From: Dialister sp. UBA734
Lineage (GTDB): Bacteria; Bacillota; Negativicutes; Veillonellales; Dialisteraceae
Direction: 5' to 3'
DNA length: 12,190 bases
Assembly (NCBI GenBank): GCA_002297935.1
Contig: DBLC01000075.1
Location: 10,191-22,380 of the forward strand
The translations under genes were made by a program, and so were the position numbers. The first letter of the stretch is position 1; every line of letters starts with the position of its first letter. Shown piece after piece: positions 12,166 through 12,190 of the stretch. The notes beneath the pieces were generated by a model. It was not told where the DNA came from. It worked only from the letters and a program-made list of their open reading frames with translations, and searched no databases.

Positions 12166-12190
12166 TGATGTTAAGTTAAGAATTTGAGGC

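Overview
The window looks like a chromosomal piece of an anaerobic, gut-type Firmicute. A Gram-negative Negativicute (Acidaminococcus/Dialister-like) is my best guess. This is inference from the fused TRAP transporter, DXP-independent vitamin B6 synthesis (PdxS/PdxT) with a MocR-type regulator, an ECF vitamin S-component and the style of the secreted proteins. No rRNA or marker gene confirms it. No intact mobile element, tRNA or CRISPR array is seen.

Gene layout. On the minus strand, 162-2129 encodes a fused TRAP transporter permease (DctQ+DctM) and 2365-3450 a MocR/PdxR-like regulator that lacks its C-terminus. On the plus strand follow a vitamin B6 block: an ECF S-component (4011-4568), pdxS (4899-5777) and pdxT (6182-6745). 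After a 1.07-kb gap without a convincing gene (one candidate small RNA near 7313-7404), the minus strand carries two overlapping secreted paralogues (8538-9266 then 7813-8541) and nicotinate phosphoribosyltransferase pncB (9651-11093). The last 1.1 kb is repeat-rich and non-coding. The functional theme is cofactor supply: PLP synthesis and uptake with its regulator, and NAD salvage.

The most unusual part of the window is the DNA between the genes. At least four short-repeat systems fill nearly every gap. (1) Arrays of a degenerate 57-58 bp unit (core GYAGAATAATAACCTTTT) are placed in mirror-image orientation around a central terminator-like hairpin, at five places, mostly just 3' of genes. 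The hairpin arms differ in sequence between arrays but stay complementary. (2) Palindromes built of 7-bp units (GTGACTN or GCGTARTG types) lie mostly in 5' leaders just upstream of ribosome binding sites. (3) 9-bp unit arrays (GTTACTCAG type) occur three times. (4) REP-like hairpins form a large mirror-symmetric cluster at 11438-12151.

Some repeats touch gene function directly. One heptamer palindrome coincides with the 3' truncation of the pdxR-like gene. A 38-bp inverted pair (37/38 identical) brackets the likely pdxR promoter. An ~83-bp inverted pair flanks the S-component gene plus pdxS. A repeat array with a perfect 30-bp palindrome separates pdxS from pdxT, which are normally adjacent. 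The strongest leads are a possible invertible segment in the B6 locus and a possibly undescribed family of mirror-symmetric 3'-end repeat elements.
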